From the NCBI GenBank assembly GCA_022747635.1, contig JAKTNV010000017.1:124001-188000 (forward strand): a stretch of DNA of 64,000 bases, written 5' to 3'. Origin of the DNA: Hetaerina americana (Eukaryota; Arthropoda; Insecta; Odonata; Calopterygidae). This document shows positions 59,591-64,000 of this stretch, in pieces. The notes beneath the pieces are model-generated. The model was not told where the DNA came from, made no database searches, and worked only from the letters and a program-made list of their open reading frames with translations. The first letter of the stretch is position 1, and each line of letters starts with the position of its first letter. The position numbers and the translations under genes were made by a program.

Positions 59591-62500
59591 ATTTTAATGG
59601 AAAATTGTTATTCACTGCATTCAATATCTCAACTTAATGACCAAAGCACATCACTCCTCAGCTTTCTTTTAGGGTAAGAAAATCTTCATCATATTCCATC
59701 AACCATCAAAACTGAGTTTTAAGTAAAATGGCCACAAAATTTCAATCTCACATTCATTCATTACGTTAAAATTCCACCAAATGACACCTGAATCTTCACA
59801 ACTGAGTTTAGAGTCTTTGAGGGACCCAAAAGTTCATGTGACCAACAAAATATTCAAGAAGCAGGAACACGTTGTTGTTTGCTCTGGAATATCATGCCAT
59901 AAAATTTTCAGAATGCACACGTATTTCGTAAGTGAATACGTTTACTCACATATTGCTTGGGTTTTCAATTTGCTCGGACGGCGCCAGGTCGGGCTACTTA
60001 GTGAGCCCATGCAATTCCAACTAGGTCATTTATCACACAACACACCTGAGATTTAATGCAAGCGCGGGGTGAACTGGCCAACGACGATAAGAATATTCCA
60101 CCGAATCACAGGCGTGAAATGCAACTGAAAGGAGTGCAAAGATGGCCGGAATAATCCAATTGTCCCGTCGGACTGCAACTTGGGTGAACGCCTGAGGGAG
60201 TCCAGGGGTTGCGCGACCGCATAGATTTCCCCGCTTTATAAGAGCAAAGTGCATTAAGCGAGAAACGCAATTATGAAGGTTGTAGGGGGAAAAAATATGG
60301 GAACCTGGTACTCAGTCCCACATCTTCCATCACAAAGGCCTATTTCATAAACATGCCCGTGTTCTGGGGCCAGTACTAAATCTTCAGAAAGGGGCGTTGG
60401 CCATCTCACGCCACTAACGCGCGTAAAGTGGGCCAAGTCATGAAATTGTGCATTTATCCCCATTTTTCCTCGCTGCCACAAAAACTAGATTCTAAGGCCA
60501 AGTTTATGCGTTGAAGTGTTCCCAAGAGAGGTGTTCTCTCATGATAACTATTATCGCACACATCATGTGGACTAGATAAGAGCTATTCCAGTCCCAACCC
60601 GAGAGTACTATCCAGACGTCAAGTAAAGCAGAATAGTTGAGGGTTCTTCCAAGACAAAAAATAGGCACGCCAATGAGGGCCTCCCGGTACTGATCTTAAC
60701 AAATGGGCAACATTCTAAAATTGTATGCTATCTATTGCGTATCAAACATTGGATTCTAATACGTATTAATGCATGGAATAGATCGTCGAATGCTTCGTAT
60801 AACTAGAAATGAAATCGCCGGAACCGGTTGTGAAATGATGAAATCAAAAATCGAATCGTACTGAACTACTGGGGCCTGTCTCTAGTTAGTTCGATACACA
60901 TACAGTGGCGTCGTATCGATGCAATCGTCACCGTTAAATCATTCAAGTATGACTAAACCTAATTTGAAAACTAATCTTGTTCTTATGATTCCTTGAATAG
61001 TACGAGCATTGGCTCTTGACGACTTTTAAGGACCATATTATTTTTACTTTATTCCATCCAACTACAGTTCCTGCAGTCTGTCAAGAATCCACTTGCAAGC
61101 ATATCAAGGGCATCTTTGTGGTACCTCACGTCATTTTTCTGTGCAGTAAGAGTGCACTTCGAATGAAGATGGAGGAAACGCCTGATTCTGAGGGTCCTAC
61201 GTATCCTCTCATTCTCACTACTCTGTCAAAGACATCGGACTTCTTTTTCTCCTTTCTTCCTCCATCTTTTATACCAGTCCTACCAAACAGAATTACAACT
61301 AGGAGCCTTGAAATTTTCAAATCTCGATTTAAAATAATGCACCTAAAGAAAATTCGCAAGTGACCCAAGAACCTCAATACAAATGAAATTCACTTAGCTG
61401 CGGGCTAAACGACCCCATTTTCACAAATTCATATTAGGAAAAATAATAAATATTTTTAGGTATTTGTATCCATATAAGAGCATCGATTGGTCGTAGGCTA
61501 TCTGTGACTTTCGGAACAAATTTTTTCTCTTAAGTAACGCACCATTCCCATGAATCTGTTGATTTTTCAAATACATGCAAATGTCATGCAGTCTCATGAT
61601 TCGTATAATTACTATTTTCACCGAATTATAAAAAATAGGGGGTATCATATGAAGGACCACGAACCCATATGGAAGATCATTTGAACACAATTGTATATTC
61701 ATTTACAAGATTAAAAGCCTATTTACCCCTTGAAGGGCTTCGAAAAATTACCAGGACTTTACTTCTATGGTTACTTACTACACACGTAACTCTTTGGACG
61801 GTAGTAACGTTGTAGATCCAGTGGTATTTTCAATCTTGGAACTTTACTGTCATACTTGTTCATCGTCGATGACTTTACTGTCGACTTTCACCAAAGACGA
61901 CTTAGAGTTTGCTAATGCTATCCATACCGACGGCTGAAAATCCATTAAAATCTTCAGCACAGGCTTCTGTATACAAGTTATCTTCCTGAAACATTAGGTT
62001 TCCAAACTATTAACGGCGGCGTTAAAAAATAGAAAAGATAATCGATAAACAAATGTCCACAAACGCTGAGATTGCGTTATTGAGTTCCTATTCCTATACA
62101 ACCTGACATATTAGAATGATACAGAGTAATACCTTTGCATCAGTTTTTCTTAAAGCTGTCACTAAAAACTCTCGTGAATTGTTTTTGACATTAAGTCGCA
62201 TTTAATTCAAGTGTTTCTCTAATATTTGGACAAAATTTGAACGTCTTCCATTTTACATTTCTTCACTTTTAAGTTTCACAAATACTTCACTTGACATTAA
62301 CAAATTACAGTTACTTCTTCTTCTGCAATAGTCACGTGTGGTGATATGCATTAAAATTTTTTGAATGTTACGGGAGACATCAAACTTTAGGAATCCTTCT
62401 GCGATTTCATTTACGAAATGGTCAAATTTTACTAACACACAGCCTTCCGATTCTGAATCTTAAAACAAGTTATGGATAAAATAATTTAATGAGATTCTAA

Positions 62501-64000
62501 ACTGAATAATGATTTAATTAATGCGAATCCAAACCTACATAATAATGCTCTTGCTCACTTAGACCAAAAAAGGAAGGCAATACTAGCTGAGGGCTTTCTT
62601 ATTAATTCGAAACCTAAACAAGAAATCAGAGATTTTATAGCGACAAACGAAATGAAGCCAACCCCATTACGCCCAAAATATTTTGATTGATGGTGTTTTG
62701 CGGGATCGCGGTTAACGGAAAGAGCCCGAATTAATCCCTGCTCTATAACAAGGGCCAAACCGTCATAAATCGTCTTGAATTCGCATGTATTTATTGTAAT
62801 TAAATATAGATTGAAAGAAATAACAGTGGTGATTTTGATCTATAGCATTTTTTTATTTTCATTCCCGTGTGGGGAGATAAGATGACATAATACCGATACG
62901 CCAACGTATCTTTTTCCACCTTTTCCTTAAAAGCAATCGAGATGAATGAAGCGTAGCACATATCACGAGGTAAGGAGGGGAGAAAGATCACTACTATTAG
63001 TTCGCCTATACCACTGCCCCACTTCTTCTGAATTTTTGAAGTTGATGCGATCTGGCAGGGGTGAGCTCTCCGTCTTTCTGTTCACCAGAAAATGTAGTAT
63101 CGACTTCGAAAAAGATTGTTCCCTGCGGCCAAAACTATTGATTCCGCTGAACTTTAAAACTTTCCCTGTCCCTACTTCTAGAAAATATCCTTCAAGTCAC
63201 GGCTAGGGTGTGTGGTAGAGGGGAATTAAACACCAGGTATGCAGCATGAAAAATTAAGTTGATCTTAATTAATTTTCTTAGTTGATTAGTGAAACAATTT
63301 AATGTAGATCTTCGTAAATGCAGGTACATGCACTACAGTATCTGAGTGAGAAATACTTATCTAAGCATAAGAGAGGACCTTTTAGTAATAAGAAGGGCAA
63401 TAAGTTAAGGTGGGATGAAATAAAGACAATGTGCTAGGCTACTTAAAAATTAAAAAAAGAAAAATACCTACCCCTCCCTTCAGCGGTCGCTTATAATTAT
63501 TCAATCCCTTGCCTTTCGCGGGAAAAATAGCATGCGAAATTCATCTGTGATCTAAGATGCTATATAGTATTACGATGGAGCCAATGCCTTTTCTCTACTT
63601 AATCAATGTCGGAACCTCCTGAAAAATTTCTATCCACGTAAGAATATTTGACCCTGCTAAAATGTTTGCCTCCAAACTAAAAATGTTATTCCGACGAGAG
63701 ACTAATTTGACGGTCCTCTGAATCTCATTCAAAGAGCTAATTAAGGGCATTAATTAACCCCCGATGTGATCCGACTGGAAAGATTTCATCCTCAAAATCT
63801 CCGGCCTCATCTCAACCAGGCATTAAATCACAGCCCGTCCATCATCTTTTATGGATCTTGACGAAAACAAACCTACTCTATGAGACGCACGGCGAGCATG
63901 ATTTGATGCATTTTTGCGATTCGTCCCAGGCAGCATACGGAGAAGTGCAAGGGGTTGTAAATAACGAGAATTTCACTCCGGGGGTGAGGAAAGAGAAGCC
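59591..64000. other. Sequence up to window edge, no gene recognised
   Basis: CpG is moderately frequent. Minus frames at 60033-60254 and 60254-60481, and a plus frame at 61016-61363, show no recognisable domain. The missing 5' exon or exons of TULP4 could lie here in diverged form or beyond 64000. Confidence 0.5.

Noticed and set aside
60033..60481. Two minus frames of 73-75 codons
   Set aside because: No recognisable family and no splice context. Kept as unannotated sequence.

Overview
This is eukaryotic nuclear DNA, most likely from an arthropod and probably an insect with a mid-sized to large genome. The evidence is one multi-exon gene with GT-AG introns of about 0.1-5.5 kb, AT-rich introns full of Tc1/mariner, RTE-like LINE, Penelope-like and tRNA-derived SINE remnants, and a protein whose exons align closely with the Tubby-like protein 4 family. 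I cannot name the species.

About 1-35.4 kb: a single gene on the minus strand, the orthologue of TULP4 (called Tusp in flies). I traced 15 coding exons from 35368 down to the stop codon at 1127. Every junction has canonical splice sites and compatible phases, and together they give 1361 codons plus a stop. The order is WD40 beta-propeller, SOCS box, first part of the tubby domain, low-complexity and basic region, middle of the tubby domain, a long disordered region, and the last part of the tubby domain. The first coding exon or exons (roughly the N-terminal 70-80 residues in vertebrate TULP4) were not found. They may lie in the 37-64 kb part or beyond the window. The 3' UTR occupies the low-coordinate edge.

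The introns carry most of the interest. They hold an 83-bp minisatellite with nested 18-bp units, a 5'-truncated RTE-like LINE with an unbroken 581-codon reading frame, several decayed copies of the same LINE, three internally deleted mariner elements, and SINEs. They also hold two palindromic insertions of a Penelope-like element (21202-21410 and 33031-33987). Both insertions have 14-15 bp target-site duplications, both carry paired hammerhead-ribozyme-like cores in opposite orientation, and the larger one carries a GIY-YIG endonuclease fragment.

About 37.4-64 kb: no confident host gene. CpG dinucleotides become visibly more frequent from about 37.3 kb upward. I read this as the edge of a germline-methylated gene body, with the promoter or an unmethylated first intron on the high-coordinate side. 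The region contains further LINE fragments (39.6-40.8, 41.8-42.3, 56.4-56.6 and 58.0-58.3 kb), microsatellites, GC-rich patches (37.4-38.1, 53.6-54.1 and 55.2-56.0 kb) and a fold-back sequence at 59.4-59.6 kb.
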